Made by a program: the position numbers and the translations under genes
The notes under the pieces: model-generated
Database searches by the model: none
What the model was told of the DNA's origin: nothing
What the model saw: only the letters and a program-made list of their open reading frames with translations
Part shown: positions 43,195 to 51,946 of the stretch, piece after piece
How the letters are laid out: each line of letters starts with the position of its first letter
How positions within the stretch are numbered: the first letter of the stretch is position 1
NCBI GenBank assembly: GCA_028278205.1
Contig: JANQES010000110.1
Span: forward strand, 124,001-188,000
Length of the DNA: 64,000 nt
From: Rhodothermales bacterium
GTDB lineage: Bacteria; Bacteroidota; Rhodothermia; Rhodothermales; Bin80
Reading direction: 5' to 3'

Positions 43195-43833
43195 ATGATC
43201 GGTTTTTTGGCGATTGGCGCGGTGATTTACACCGGCGCTTTCCTTTACGTACGCTTCGTGTATTTCAAGAAACCCGCCGTCGAAGCCGCGAATCAAGCCG
43301 CCTCTCGCAGCGGATTCTCCGCAAAGGCGGCAACGCCTGCGTCCGCATCGCGCGCGCCGTGTATCTTCATCTCCTACCGCCGCAGCGACAGCGCCGACGT
43401 AACAGGCCGCATCGACGACCGTCTCGTGCAACGCTTTGGTCGCGAAACCACGTTCAAAGATGTCAATTCCATCCCGCTGGGCATCGACTTCCGCCAGCAT
43501 ATCGACAGCGTCATCGGCCAATGCGACGTCTTGCTCGCCGTCATCGGCGACGACTGGCTGGACATCACCAACGACGACGGCCAACGCCGCCTCGACGATC
43601 CGAACGATTACGTTCGCTACGAGATCGAATCGGCGCTCCAGCGAGACATTCTGGTCGTGCCGCTCCTCGTCGAAGGCACCCCGATGCCCGTAGCCGAAGA
43701 TCTGCCTGCCACCCTAAAAAATCTGGCCTTCCGCAATGCCCTCTCCATCAGACCAGACCCCGATTTTCACGTCGATATGGACCGGCTGATTGAGGAGTTG
43801 ATTGGGGGAAAGGGAGAGAGGGGGAAAGGGTGA
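43195..43833 (+). CDS. Membrane-anchored TIR-domain protein
   Basis: 212 residues. One N-terminal transmembrane helix (FLAIGAVIYTGAFLYVRFVYF), a short linker, and a TIR domain from about residue 55: CIFISYRRSDSADVTGRIDDRL (box 1), TFKDVNSIPLG, CDVLLAVIGDDWL and DPNDYVRYEIESAL with the candidate catalytic Glu143. Bacterial TIR domains hydrolyse NAD+ or act as adaptors in phage defence. No partner sensor gene is adjacent, so it may act alone. The last residues (GGKGERGKG) are encoded by a purine-rich repeat. Confidence 0.88.
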   Translation: MIGFLAIGAVIYTGAFLYVRFVYFKKPAVEAANQAASRSGFSAKAATPASASRAPCIFISYRRSDSADVTGRIDDRLVQRFGRETTFKDVNSIPLGIDFRQHIDSVIGQCDVLLAVIGDDWLDITNDDGQRRLDDPNDYVRYEIESALQRDILVVPLLVEGTPMPVAEDLPATLKNLAFRNALSIRPDPDFHVDMDRLIEELIGGKGERGKG

Positions 43834-43851
43834 GAGGGAGAAGGGGAAAAA
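43804..43851. repeat. Purine-rich tandem repeat (16-base unit)
   Basis: Two adjacent 16-base units starting with GGGGGAAAGGG (43804-43819 and 43820-43835, one mismatch), then further AG-rich sequence. It encodes the last codons and stop of the TIR gene. Confidence 0.55.
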
Positions 43852-43917
43852 GAACAGAAGAAACCTGAAAGAAAGCACATCTTTCGATTACCTTCTATCT
43901 TTCCAGGACGATGACCC

Positions 43918-44940
43918 ATGCACTGCCTTGTCATACCCATGCCGTTTCACCCCAACCGCCTTTTCCTCCCAGCGTTAAGCCTGCTCATCACAGCGCTCAT
44001 CCTGATAGGATGCGCCGAAGCCGACCCCAACGCCGTACGCGAAACCGCCGATTCCTGGCAACTCGGACCGTTCGAAAAATATGAGGGCAATCCCATCATC
44101 GCCCCGCAGGGCCAGACCTGGGAAGCCAAAGACGTCTTCAACCCGGCAGCCTGGACCGACGGCGAGACCGTCTGGATGCTCTACCGCGCTGAAGACACCA
44201 CCGGCGTCGGAAAATGGAACGGCACTTCGCGCATCGGCCTCGCCTCCAGCAGCGACGGCGTCCAGTTCGACCGCGAGCCGGATCCGGTGCTCGAACCCAC
44301 CGAAGACTGGGAGATCCCCGGCGGTTGCGAAGATCCGCGCGTCGTCAAAGTAAATGATACGTTTTACCTCACCTACACCGCCTACGACGGCAAGACCGCG
44401 CGGCTGGCGCTGGCCTCGTCCAACGACCTCCGCGCCTGGACTAAACACGGCCTCGTTTTTCCCGAACGCGGCTGGACCAAATCCGGCGCCATCCTGACCA
44501 CACCCGTCGATAGCGTCTACTGGATGTATTTCGGCGACACCAACATCTGGGCGGCCCATTCGACTGATTTGATCCAATGGACGGTGGTCGAGGAGCCCGT
44601 GCTGCGCCCCCGGCCCGGCTATTTCGACAGCCGCCTCGTCGAGCCCGGACCGCAGCCGCTGTTGACCGACGACGGCATCCTGATGCTCTACAACGCCGCC
44701 GACAGCGCCCTCGTCTACGCCGCCGGCCAGGCGCTCTTCGACCCGGCGGATCCGACTAAACTTCTCGCCCGCTCCGAGACGCCTTTCATGACGCCGACCA
44801 CCGTACTCGAACAGACCGGGCAGGTCGCCAACGTGGTTTTTATCCAGGGCCTCGTCGATTTTAAAGACCAGTGGTTCCTGTATTTCGGCATGGGCGATTC
44901 GGGCATCGGCGTGGCGACGCTTTCATCGACGGGCGACTAA
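43918..44940 (+). CDS. Glycoside hydrolase family 130-like lipoprotein
   Basis: 340 residues from ATG 43918 (AGGA upstream; ATG 43939 also possible). Lipobox LILIGC about residues 28-33. The five-bladed propeller of GH130 is recognisable: NPAAWTDGETVWMLYRAEDT, GGCEDPRVVKVNDTFYLTYT, RAWTKHGLVFPERGWTKSGA and YWMYFGDTNIWAAHSTDL. Characterised GH130 enzymes are phosphorylases or hydrolases of beta-mannosides or beta-1,2-linked mannosides. Exported lipoprotein form suggests a hydrolase acting outside the cytoplasm. Substrate unknown. Confidence 0.88.
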   Translation: MHCLVIPMPFHPNRLFLPALSLLITALILIGCAEADPNAVRETADSWQLGPFEKYEGNPIIAPQGQTWEAKDVFNPAAWTDGETVWMLYRAEDTTGVGKWNGTSRIGLASSSDGVQFDREPDPVLEPTEDWEIPGGCEDPRVVKVNDTFYLTYTAYDGKTARLALASSNDLRAWTKHGLVFPERGWTKSGAILTTPVDSVYWMYFGDTNIWAAHSTDLIQWTVVEEPVLRPRPGYFDSRLVEPGPQPLLTDDGILMLYNAADSALVYAAGQALFDPADPTKLLARSETPFMTPTTVLEQTGQVANVVFIQGLVDFKDQWFLYFGMGDSGIGVATLSSTGD

Positions 44941-44972
44941 ATAAGCATAAGTCTTGCCCGGTTGGCCGGACG

Positions 44973-45030
44973 GTCATGGGACATGAGTCATGGGTCATGA
45001 GTGAGAAACCCGTGACCCATGACTCATGAC
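44973..45030. repeat. GTCATGG/GTCATGA heptamer hairpin
   Basis: Left arm from 44973 in exact phase: GTCATGG, GACATGA, GTCATGG, GTCATGA. Right arm 45009-45030 (CCATGAC, TCATGAC words) is complementary. Leader of the LRR gene. Confidence 0.7.
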
Positions 45031-45091
45031 GGCCAGAAACAGCAAAGCGAGCAGGACTTCTTTCGGCGTAATTAGCAAAAGGGAAAGGGCT

Positions 45092-47296
45092 ATGGCGAAG
45101 TTTTTCCGATTTGTGTTCATCGTGCTGCTGGGGTGGAGCGGTGTATCGCCTGCCCTGGCGCAGCAAAGCGGCGAGCAGCGGGAGGTGTCGTTCACGCATC
45201 CGGGGCGGGTGGCAGATTCACCGGAGCACGTGCTGGAACGCCGCTTCGAGCAGCGACGACAAGCGATAGTCCGAAAGTCATTCGCCGCGAACCCCGCCGT
45301 CGCGGCTAACGAGGCGGACTCGCTGGCCCTGGTCGCGCTCTTTAACGCTACCGGCGGCGCAGGGTGGACGGATAAATCGAACTGGTTGACCGGCCCCGTC
45401 GTGGAATGGTTCGGCGTGACGATCAACGAGGACGGGCGCGTCACGGAGGTCGATCTGCGGGAAAACAGGCTGGTCGGTCTGATCCCGGCGGAACTGGCTG
45501 ATTTGACGGAACTCGAAGGTCTGCTGCTCGCCGATAATACGCTCTTCGGCTTCATCCCGGAGGCTGTCACGACGCTGGCGCGCTTAAAAACGCTGAGCCT
45601 GTGGGGCAACGTCCTGGGCGGCCCGCTTCCGGCAGCACTGGCGCAACAGGTCGAGCTAGAGAGTATCCTGGTTTTCAGTAATCAACTTACCGGCCCGATC
45701 CCACCGGAACTCGGCGACCTCCCCAACCTCAGACACCTCTGGCTCGACGCCAATCAATTCACCGGCTCGATCCCATCGGAACTGGCGAACCTGACGACGC
45801 TGGAGGAACTCTTCCTCGATTTCAACCAGCTTACCGGGCCGATTCCGCCGGAATTGGTTGATCTGGACAACCTGATTATTCTTTCGATTGGAGACAATCC
45901 CATCGGCGGAGAATTTCCGGTGGCGTTGACGGCGATGACCAACCTGGAGGATCTGTGGATTCCTCGCATTGGCATGACGGGGACGGTTCCGCTGGAACTG
46001 ACAGGCATGACCAATCTCTCAACGTTGTTGCTCAACGGCAATCAGCTTACGGGCGAGATCCCCGAAGAACTGGCGTTACTGAATAATCTGACCCAACTAC
46101 ATCTCGCCGAAAACCTGTTGACAGGAACGATTCCGGAAAGCCTCGGCGCCATCCTTAATCTCAAGGAATTAGACCTCCGCGGCAACCAGCTCACCGGCTC
46201 GATCCCGCCGGAACTGGGTATCCTCGGCATCCTCGCAAAGCTCGATTTAGGATTCAATCGACTCACCGGCGAGATTCCGTTTACTTTTAGCAATTTGCAA
46301 CGATTGCGAGACCTCTACCTCGACGGCAACCAGCTCACCGGCGACCTCACATTCGTGCTCGATCTGCCGCTGATGACCAACGTCTACCTCCGAGGCAATG
46401 CCTTTTCGGGCGATCTACCCCGGCTGGCACTCTTCTGGCAGATCCTGGCCGTCGGAGACCTGGGCGAGAACGAATTCACCGGAGCCATCCCTCCCTCAAC
46501 GGGACAATTCAGGTTTATCGAAACGCTGCTGCTCGACGGCAACGCGTTGACGGGCGCCGTGCCGTCGGAGATGAATTCGCTTTCGACCCTGAGAATCCTG
46601 TCGCTCAGCAACAACCATCTTGACGCGTTGCCCGACCTTACGGGTATGACGGCGCTCGATTCGATGAACGTGGCGGAGAACAGGCTGACGTTCGAAGACA
46701 TCGAACCCAACGTCTCGCTGGCTCGCAGGGCTCTCGTCTACGCGCCGCAAGACACCGTCGAGACGCTACTGACCCGCACGGCGGCAGCGCTGACCTTCTC
46801 GGTGGCGACCGGCGGGGCCAACAACCGCTATCAGTGGTACCGCGACGGCGTCGTTATTGACGGCGCGACGGCAGACACCCTGGTGGTGGATCCGGGCGCT
46901 GCCGTGGCCGCGTATCACTGCGAGATCACCAACACCGTAGCAACAGCACTCACGCTGACGAGCCGCCCGCTCCGCTCCGACGCCGTCGCCACCGACATCG
47001 AGGCCGCCCCGGATGCCGCCGGGACGCTTCCCGAACGCTTCGCGCTCTATCCCAACTATCCCAATCCCTTCAACCCAACTACGCGCATCGCCTTCGACGT
47101 CGCCGCGCCTTCGCGTGTTCGGCTGACCGTTTACGATGTTTTAGGCCGGGCCGTAGCCGTTTTGGTAGATCGACGGCTGCCTGCCGGACGGCATGAGGCT
47201 GCTTTCGAAACAGGCGATCTGCCGTCGGGGTTGTATGTGTATCGTATTGAAATGGATACTTTTAGCGCTGCCCGGACAATGATGCTGGTGCGGTGA
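45092..47296 (+). CDS. Secreted leucine-rich-repeat protein with type-IX-style C-terminal sorting domain
   Basis: 734 residues from ATG 45092 (GGGAAAGGG upstream). Signal peptide FIVLLGWSGVSPALAQ. From about residue 70 a plant-receptor-like LRR region: units of 24 residues with L..L..L.L..N.LTG.IP (NQLTGPIPPELGDLPNLRHL, NQFTGSIPSELANLTTLEEL and so on, about 17 units). Then an Ig-like segment (FSVATGGANNRYQWYRDG), and finally the sorting domain NYPNPFNPTTRIAFDV, RLTVYDVLGRAVAVL, GLYVYRIE. The latter directs export and surface attachment by the type IX-like system. Probable role in adhesion or recognition. Confidence 0.92.
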   Translation: MAKFFRFVFIVLLGWSGVSPALAQQSGEQREVSFTHPGRVADSPEHVLERRFEQRRQAIVRKSFAANPAVAANEADSLALVALFNATGGAGWTDKSNWLTGPVVEWFGVTINEDGRVTEVDLRENRLVGLIPAELADLTELEGLLLADNTLFGFIPEAVTTLARLKTLSLWGNVLGGPLPAALAQQVELESILVFSNQLTGPIPPELGDLPNLRHLWLDANQFTGSIPSELANLTTLEELFLDFNQLTGPIPPELVDLDNLIILSIGDNPIGGEFPVALTAMTNLEDLWIPRIGMTGTVPLELTGMTNLSTLLLNGNQLTGEIPEELALLNNLTQLHLAENLLTGTIPESLGAILNLKELDLRGNQLTGSIPPELGILGILAKLDLGFNRLTGEIPFTFSNLQRLRDLYLDGNQLTGDLTFVLDLPLMTNVYLRGNAFSGDLPRLALFWQILAVGDLGENEFTGAIPPSTGQFRFIETLLLDGNALTGAVPSEMNSLSTLRILSLSNNHLDALPDLTGMTALDSMNVAENRLTFEDIEPNVSLARRALVYAPQDTVETLLTRTAAALTFSVATGGANNRYQWYRDGVVIDGATADTLVVDPGAAVAAYHCEITNTVATALTLTSRPLRSDAVATDIEAAPDAAGTLPERFALYPNYPNPFNPTTRIAFDVAAPSRVRLTVYDVLGRAVAVLVDRRLPAGRHEAAFETGDLPSGLYVYRIEMDTFSAARTMMLVR

Positions 47297-47320
47297 TGAG
47301 TGCGCTTTCTGGATCCGCTG

Positions 47321-47953
47321 CTACGCCTGCTGCGACAGCGAATCGTAATATTCATCCAGGTAAGCATCAACATTTGCCGATGATCCGTGCCGTAAATAAA
47401 CGAAATACTCTGGGGGTGGGATGATCATTAACTGCTCAGCATGGCGATACGTCTGTTCTGATACGAAGACAAAATGATACATCTGGTCGGTAGCCGGTAG
47501 GCTGATGAACTGCTTCGATGAACCGCTCTGCTTCAATGCATCATTGATTACAGAGATGAGGTCGGGGTTAAAATAAGTCGTCTCTGCCGGGGTTTCGAAT
47601 TCATAGTGGTCTCCTTTGTGTTCGAAGGAGACCTTGATGTGATGATCCACGTACTCATTTTGGATGTTCGTTGGATGAAAGACACCGTGTGTAGCTTCGG
47701 CAAGTAATACAAGGTGAGCATGATAGGAATCGGCTTCCGGATCGATACCGTGGATGCTCTCGCTATCGAAGGATACGACCGCGAGCGTCTCCCAGGCATA
47801 AACCGGATTATATAAAAAGGTCTCCCGAACGTCGTTCTCCAATTCGTCGTGATCCGCTTCCGGTAATTCCGATAGCCAACCGGATTCTTTTATCCGCTCC
47901 CAGTATTGGTCTGCCGTCATCCGGGTGACGTGGGCTTCGTATTTATCTTGCAT
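47321..47953 (-). CDS. Probable immunity protein for the adjacent nuclease toxin
   Basis: 210 residues, strongly acidic, no signal peptide, two-lobed (MQDKYEAHVTRMTADQYWER; HYEFETPAETTYFNPDLISV). I do not recognise a named family. It lies directly behind the toxin gene (33 bases), on the same strand, the classical place for an immunity gene of a polymorphic toxin. The acidic character fits binding to a basic nuclease domain. Immunity function is inferred from context. Confidence 0.55.
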   Translation of the reverse strand: MQDKYEAHVTRMTADQYWERIKESGWLSELPEADHDELENDVRETFLYNPVYAWETLAVVSFDSESIHGIDPEADSYHAHLVLLAEATHGVFHPTNIQNEYVDHHIKVSFEHKGDHYEFETPAETTYFNPDLISVINDALKQSGSSKQFISLPATDQMYHFVFVSEQTYRHAEQLMIIPPPEYFVYLRHGSSANVDAYLDEYYDSLSQQA

Positions 47954-47986
47954 CGTTGTGTCTCGTTTGGCCTATGAACATTTTGG

Positions 47987-49939
47987 TTAGTTGCCAGGCC
48001 AGGTTACCTGCCTTACTTCGACTCCTTCACTGCGTAAAGCCTCTATGATCTCTGGAGGTGTTTCCTCTAAGTCAGTAAAAGCATATTCGAGGGCGCGTTT
48101 TTTGTAACGCTCTTTGTGTTTTTGTACTTGCTTCAAGAGGCTATTTCGTGACCGCTCAACATTCTTCGGATCTCTGTAGTAACGGCTCTTCCAGTTATAA
48201 TCCTTGACATCGATAACAGGTCCATTCTTGATTAGGATATCTCCTGCTTTTTTTCCGTCAATGACATCACCAACCTTCTCAATCTCGACACCCTGTTTCT
48301 TGAGACTTGCCGCATACCCGATTTCACTCAAGGCTCCCTGTGCTGTTGAATCGCCTGAAACAAGGTCGTCCAAGAGTCGATCAGCCCCTTCGATATCAGC
48401 AATTTCATCATACGTTCGTAGGATATCGTTGCCGACTTTATCGCCGTATTCCTGAAGGATCCACTTTCTGTTAGCTAAGACCTTATATTTTTGAATTTCC
48501 GGCGGCGGCATTTTCTCCTGAACCCTCGTGTTCGGGTCGGATTTCCTCGGACGCGGTCTGACATTTACGGAGCCGGGTTGTTCGAACTTGTGTTTGCCGC
48601 CCAGCATGCGGTTTATCTGTTCAGCGATCCAATTATTTACCTGGCGCTTCATATCTGCGAGCTTTCTGTACGCCGTGCCGGCGGCATCATAATACTTCCT
48701 GGCCCGCTCGATTATGGCATCTGCTTTTTTAGATGATAAAAGGCCCCATCGGTCGAGTTGACCAGCGTATTGTTCCGCCTTCTTCATCATCTCTTGTATG
48801 GATTTAAGCGCCCCATCGATTTTTTTGGCTGCTTCGTCTATCCATGTGCTCAAATTATTCTTCAGGTTCTTAAGCCACTGGTGGGCATTACCCTTGCCAT
48901 AATAATTCAGGATACTGATCAGTTGCTCCCACAACCGTCTGATCTGTGCCGGGGTGAGGTCGCCGGCCTTCTTAAGGGCATCCTGGAGGAAACGAATAAG
49001 ACCTCGGAGAACGCCTTTGACCACCGACCCCGCAGCCGGGACACAGCCGAGGGCGATGATAAACACGTTGAGCCAGAGCCAGACCTCGTAGTTCATCCCG
49101 AGCACGTCCGGATGCGTTGCCTGCTCCTCTTCGTCTTCGGAATAATACTCGATAATGTCTTTCAGGCCAGCGATGATGTCTCGGACGTCCAATGCCTGGT
49201 CCACGAGCGGGATAACGCCGAGCACCATGTTAACAGCAATCTGGCTGATCGATTGATCTTTGTTGAAGTCGCCCTGTACGGTTCCCCAGGTCCACTCGCC
49301 AATGTCGTCTAGCGCAGAGACGGCTGCTTCATAGGCCTCGCCTGCTAAGGTCGATATCGACGGCACAATGAGGGGTTTGTACGGCTCCGGATCGTGATCG
49401 AAATAATAGGAGAATTTCCTTACGTCTGCCGGTACATTGTCGATGTGGATAAATCCGTTAGCGTTGAGAACGCCGTCGTAGGCGAAAGGCGGTGATTGTG
49501 AGCGGATGTGAAAATCTGCACCTGCCACGGGAGACAGGTTACTGTCTAAATAAAGCAACTCGATCCAGGGAGTGGATATCTTCGCAGGAGGTTTGACCAC
49601 GGAAGGTGGCGCTTCGACGGAGGCTTCGGATTGCCTTGATCCACCACCGCTTCTGAGAAGCACCGGGCTCCGGGCCATGCAGAGCCTGCCGTCGCAAAGC
49701 TGCCGGGCGGCTTGTTTCAGGATGTCATGGTCGTTCCATGTTTTAACGCTATGGCCCGATAGGGTCCGGGCCAACGCCGTACGCAAAGCGACCATGTTAT
49801 ACGGATCCGTCATGAACCGGCGCAGAAAGCCGAGGGCCGTGGTATAGTCGAACGAAATCGGATTGGCGCCGGGGGCGGGGTCGGACCATCCCCACAGCAC
49901 GAAACGCTCCATCCCTCTGTACAAAAATCGGCTCATCAT
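47987..49939 (-). CDS. Polymorphic toxin with C-terminal PD-(D/E)XK-type nuclease domain
   Basis: 650 residues from ATG 49939 (49915 also possible; the TTG at 49969 is weak). N-terminal module (FVLWGWSDPAPGANPIS, LGFLRRFMTDPYNMVALRTA) of a kind seen in secreted effectors, then a beta-domain (ELLYLDSNLSPVAGADFHI), then a long helical region with a hydrophobic stretch (NVFIIALGCVPAAGSVVKGVLR) and coiled coils. The last 110 residues form the toxin: SEIGYAASLKKQG (Glu), KKAGDILIKNGPVIDVKDYN (Asp and DxK). Middle region resembles trafficking/pore-forming parts of effectors. The secretion route (T6SS, eCIS or other) cannot be told. Partner: the downstream immunity gene. Confidence 0.72.
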   Translation of the reverse strand: MMSRFLYRGMERFVLWGWSDPAPGANPISFDYTTALGFLRRFMTDPYNMVALRTALARTLSGHSVKTWNDHDILKQAARQLCDGRLCMARSPVLLRSGGGSRQSEASVEAPPSVVKPPAKISTPWIELLYLDSNLSPVAGADFHIRSQSPPFAYDGVLNANGFIHIDNVPADVRKFSYYFDHDPEPYKPLIVPSISTLAGEAYEAAVSALDDIGEWTWGTVQGDFNKDQSISQIAVNMVLGVIPLVDQALDVRDIIAGLKDIIEYYSEDEEEQATHPDVLGMNYEVWLWLNVFIIALGCVPAAGSVVKGVLRGLIRFLQDALKKAGDLTPAQIRRLWEQLISILNYYGKGNAHQWLKNLKNNLSTWIDEAAKKIDGALKSIQEMMKKAEQYAGQLDRWGLLSSKKADAIIERARKYYDAAGTAYRKLADMKRQVNNWIAEQINRMLGGKHKFEQPGSVNVRPRPRKSDPNTRVQEKMPPPEIQKYKVLANRKWILQEYGDKVGNDILRTYDEIADIEGADRLLDDLVSGDSTAQGALSEIGYAASLKKQGVEIEKVGDVIDGKKAGDILIKNGPVIDVKDYNWKSRYYRDPKNVERSRNSLLKQVQKHKERYKKRALEYAFTDLEETPPEIIEALRSEGVEVRQVTWPGN

Positions 49940-50153
49940 CAACACCAGAACTGATGCACGCGTTGTCAATAGCTATGTTGCAGACGTCGGGGGGCTCCCC
50001 CCATCATTTGTGTCAACCTTTGTTCTAATAATCGTACATTCCGATGTAAAATGCCAGGGCATTGTCAAGGCGGAATCGATTATGGATTCGTATATAGAGT
50101 ACGCCCATAAACCGCGAAACGAGCCCCTACGCTCTGCAACTTGTTGATAAACG

Positions 50154-50939
50154 ATGGCAGACTTGATTCAGTATGCCGTACACGACCGGGTGGCGACGGT
50201 GACGTTGAACCGCCCGGACAAACGCAATGCGCTCAGCAGCGCCCTGGTTACCACCCTGCGCGATGCCCTCGACGACGCCGCAGCCGACGACGACGCGCGG
50301 GTGGTCGTGCTCACCGGCGCCGGCAAGGCGTTCTCTGCCGGCGCCGACCTCGCCGCCCTCGAAGCGCTGCAAGAGGCCTCGGCCCTGGACAACCTCGCCG
50401 ACTCGGAGCATCTGGCGGCGCTCTTCGAGCGAATCTACCTGCACCCGAAGCCCGTTATTGCAAAAGTCAATGGTCATGCTATCGCGGGTGGCTGCGGGCT
50501 GGCGGCGGTGTGCGACTTTTCCATCGCTGTCTCGAAGGCAAAGCTCGGTTTTACGGAGGTGCGCATCGGATTCGTGCCGGCCATCGTGATGGTCTTCGTG
50601 CTGCGCAAACTGGGCGAAGCTGCCGCGCGCGACCTGTTTTTACGCGGGGCGCTCATCCCCGCCGAAGACGCGGCAGCCATCGGCCTGATCACCCGCGCCG
50701 TGCCGCCGGAAACGCTCGACGAGGCGGTAGACGACCTCGCCCGTGAACTCGCCACGCAAACCAGCGCTTCGGCGGTGGCTTTAACCAAGAAGATGCTCGC
50801 GCAGGTGCCGGGCATGGGCTTTCGCGAAGCGCTCGCCTACGCCACCCAGATGAACGCTTTCGCCCGGAGCACGCCCGACTGCCAGGCCGGCATCGCCGCT
50901 TTCCTCAACAAAACGGATCCCCCGTGGCGGGCTTCGTAG
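50154..50939 (+). CDS. Enoyl-CoA hydratase/isomerase family protein
   Basis: 261 residues. Crotonase fold: oxyanion motif TGAGKAFSAGADLAALE, IAKVNGHAIAGGCGLAAVCD, and the catalytic-Glu region AKLGFTEVRIGFVPAIV. It hydrates or isomerises an acyl-CoA in fatty-acid or amino-acid breakdown. The gap 49970-50153 in front of it, divergent to the toxin gene, shows no clear promoter. The stop abuts the octamer repeat. Confidence 0.93.
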   Translation: MADLIQYAVHDRVATVTLNRPDKRNALSSALVTTLRDALDDAAADDDARVVVLTGAGKAFSAGADLAALEALQEASALDNLADSEHLAALFERIYLHPKPVIAKVNGHAIAGGCGLAAVCDFSIAVSKAKLGFTEVRIGFVPAIVMVFVLRKLGEAAARDLFLRGALIPAEDAAAIGLITRAVPPETLDEAVDDLARELATQTSASAVALTKKMLAQVPGMGFREALAYATQMNAFARSTPDCQAGIAAFLNKTDPPWRAS

Positions 50940-51041
50940 TGTTTCAGTGTTATGGTGTTTTAGTGTTTTGGTGTTTTGGTGTTTTGTTTTGAGAGAGGAC
51001 TAAAACACTGAAAAACTAAAACACTAAAACACTCAAACACC
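50939..51041. repeat. Octamer-word hairpin (GTGTTTTG family), copy 2
   Basis: Six in-phase octamers from 50939 (GTGTTTCA, GTGTTATG, GTGTTTTA, then three GTGTTTTG); right arm 51001-51041 is complementary. The first bases overlap the stop of the enoyl-CoA hydratase gene. Same word as 32655-32729 and 53854-53935. Confidence 0.75.
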
Positions 51042-51056
51042 ATCTCACCGATTACA

Positions 51057-51890
51057 ATGCAAGACGCGATAGATGATAAAAACCGGCTTCCTCAGCCGTT
51101 CGACGAGACGTCCTGGTCGAAGGCGTTGAAGCCGGCGGCGCAGGCGCTCTGGCGATGGCATCTGAGTTTGAAGATGCCGTCGATGGAGGCGATGGTAGGG
51201 GCCGGCCGGCAGGTTTTTTTTGAGGAAGAAAGCGCTCGCGCAGAGGCTGGTCAGTCGTTGCGTGTTGTGCCGGAGCCTGTGGCCGAAGCCGCGTACGCTG
51301 TGTGTCGGGCGCATAAGCTTCCGCTGGCGTTGCTGGCCGAGCAGGTCAAGGCTTCCGCGCGTTTTACCGGGGCGATACAGTTCGATTCGTATACTGAACT
51401 GCAAGAATTCGTGCAGCAGTGGGCCGGCGCGCACGCGCGGCTGTTGGCGCGGCTGGCAGGCCAGACGGGCTCCTGGCAACTTCCGGCCATCGACGAACTG
51501 GCGCGGGCCTATTTCCTGACAGGCCGCCTCATCTATCTGCCCGACGACCTCGCCCGCGACCGTCTCTTCATCCCCCTCGACGAGATGCGCCATGCCAGCG
51601 TATCGATGGAGCAATTACGCGACGGGACCATCGACGAAGCCATGAAGCGCCTGTTCTGGAAACAGACCGTCCGGATCCGCGATGCTTTTGCGCAGGGGCA
51701 AAACCTGGCTAAAGATTTGTCGGGATGGCAACGGCGGGTCTTCAAACGATGGTGGCTCGGCGGCCTCTACGTCCTCGCCGACTTCGAACGTCGCCAGTAC
51801 GATGTCTGGTCGAAGCCCGTCGTATTCTCGCCAGTCAAACGTCTTCAAGTGCGGATTCAGGCGCTGGTGGGCAAGACGAGTTTTCGGTAA
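51057..51890 (+). CDS. Divergent squalene/phytoene synthase-superfamily protein lacking the Asp-rich motifs
   Basis: 277 residues, a typical length for the family. The second half aligns with the squalene/phytoene synthase pattern: FVQQWAGAHARLLARLAG, DELARAYFLTGRLIYLPDDLARDRLFIPLDEM (family: LTNILRD-x(2)-EDLxxGRxYLPLDE) and RRRVFKRWWLGGLYVL-like C-terminal helix. The first DDxxD is absent and in the second motif the leading Asp is replaced (IYLPDD), so conventional prenyl condensation is doubtful. Such members can be structural partners (as in assembly factors). Begins 16 bases after the octamer hairpin. Confidence 0.55.
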   Translation: MQDAIDDKNRLPQPFDETSWSKALKPAAQALWRWHLSLKMPSMEAMVGAGRQVFFEEESARAEAGQSLRVVPEPVAEAAYAVCRAHKLPLALLAEQVKASARFTGAIQFDSYTELQEFVQQWAGAHARLLARLAGQTGSWQLPAIDELARAYFLTGRLIYLPDDLARDRLFIPLDEMRHASVSMEQLRDGTIDEAMKRLFWKQTVRIRDAFAQGQNLAKDLSGWQRRVFKRWWLGGLYVLADFERRQYDVWSKPVVFSPVKRLQVRIQALVGKTSFR

Positions 51891-51946
51891 GAGCCCATCT
51901 CTCTCACAAAACAAATTCGCGAAACCTGCAAATATCAGGGCAGGGT

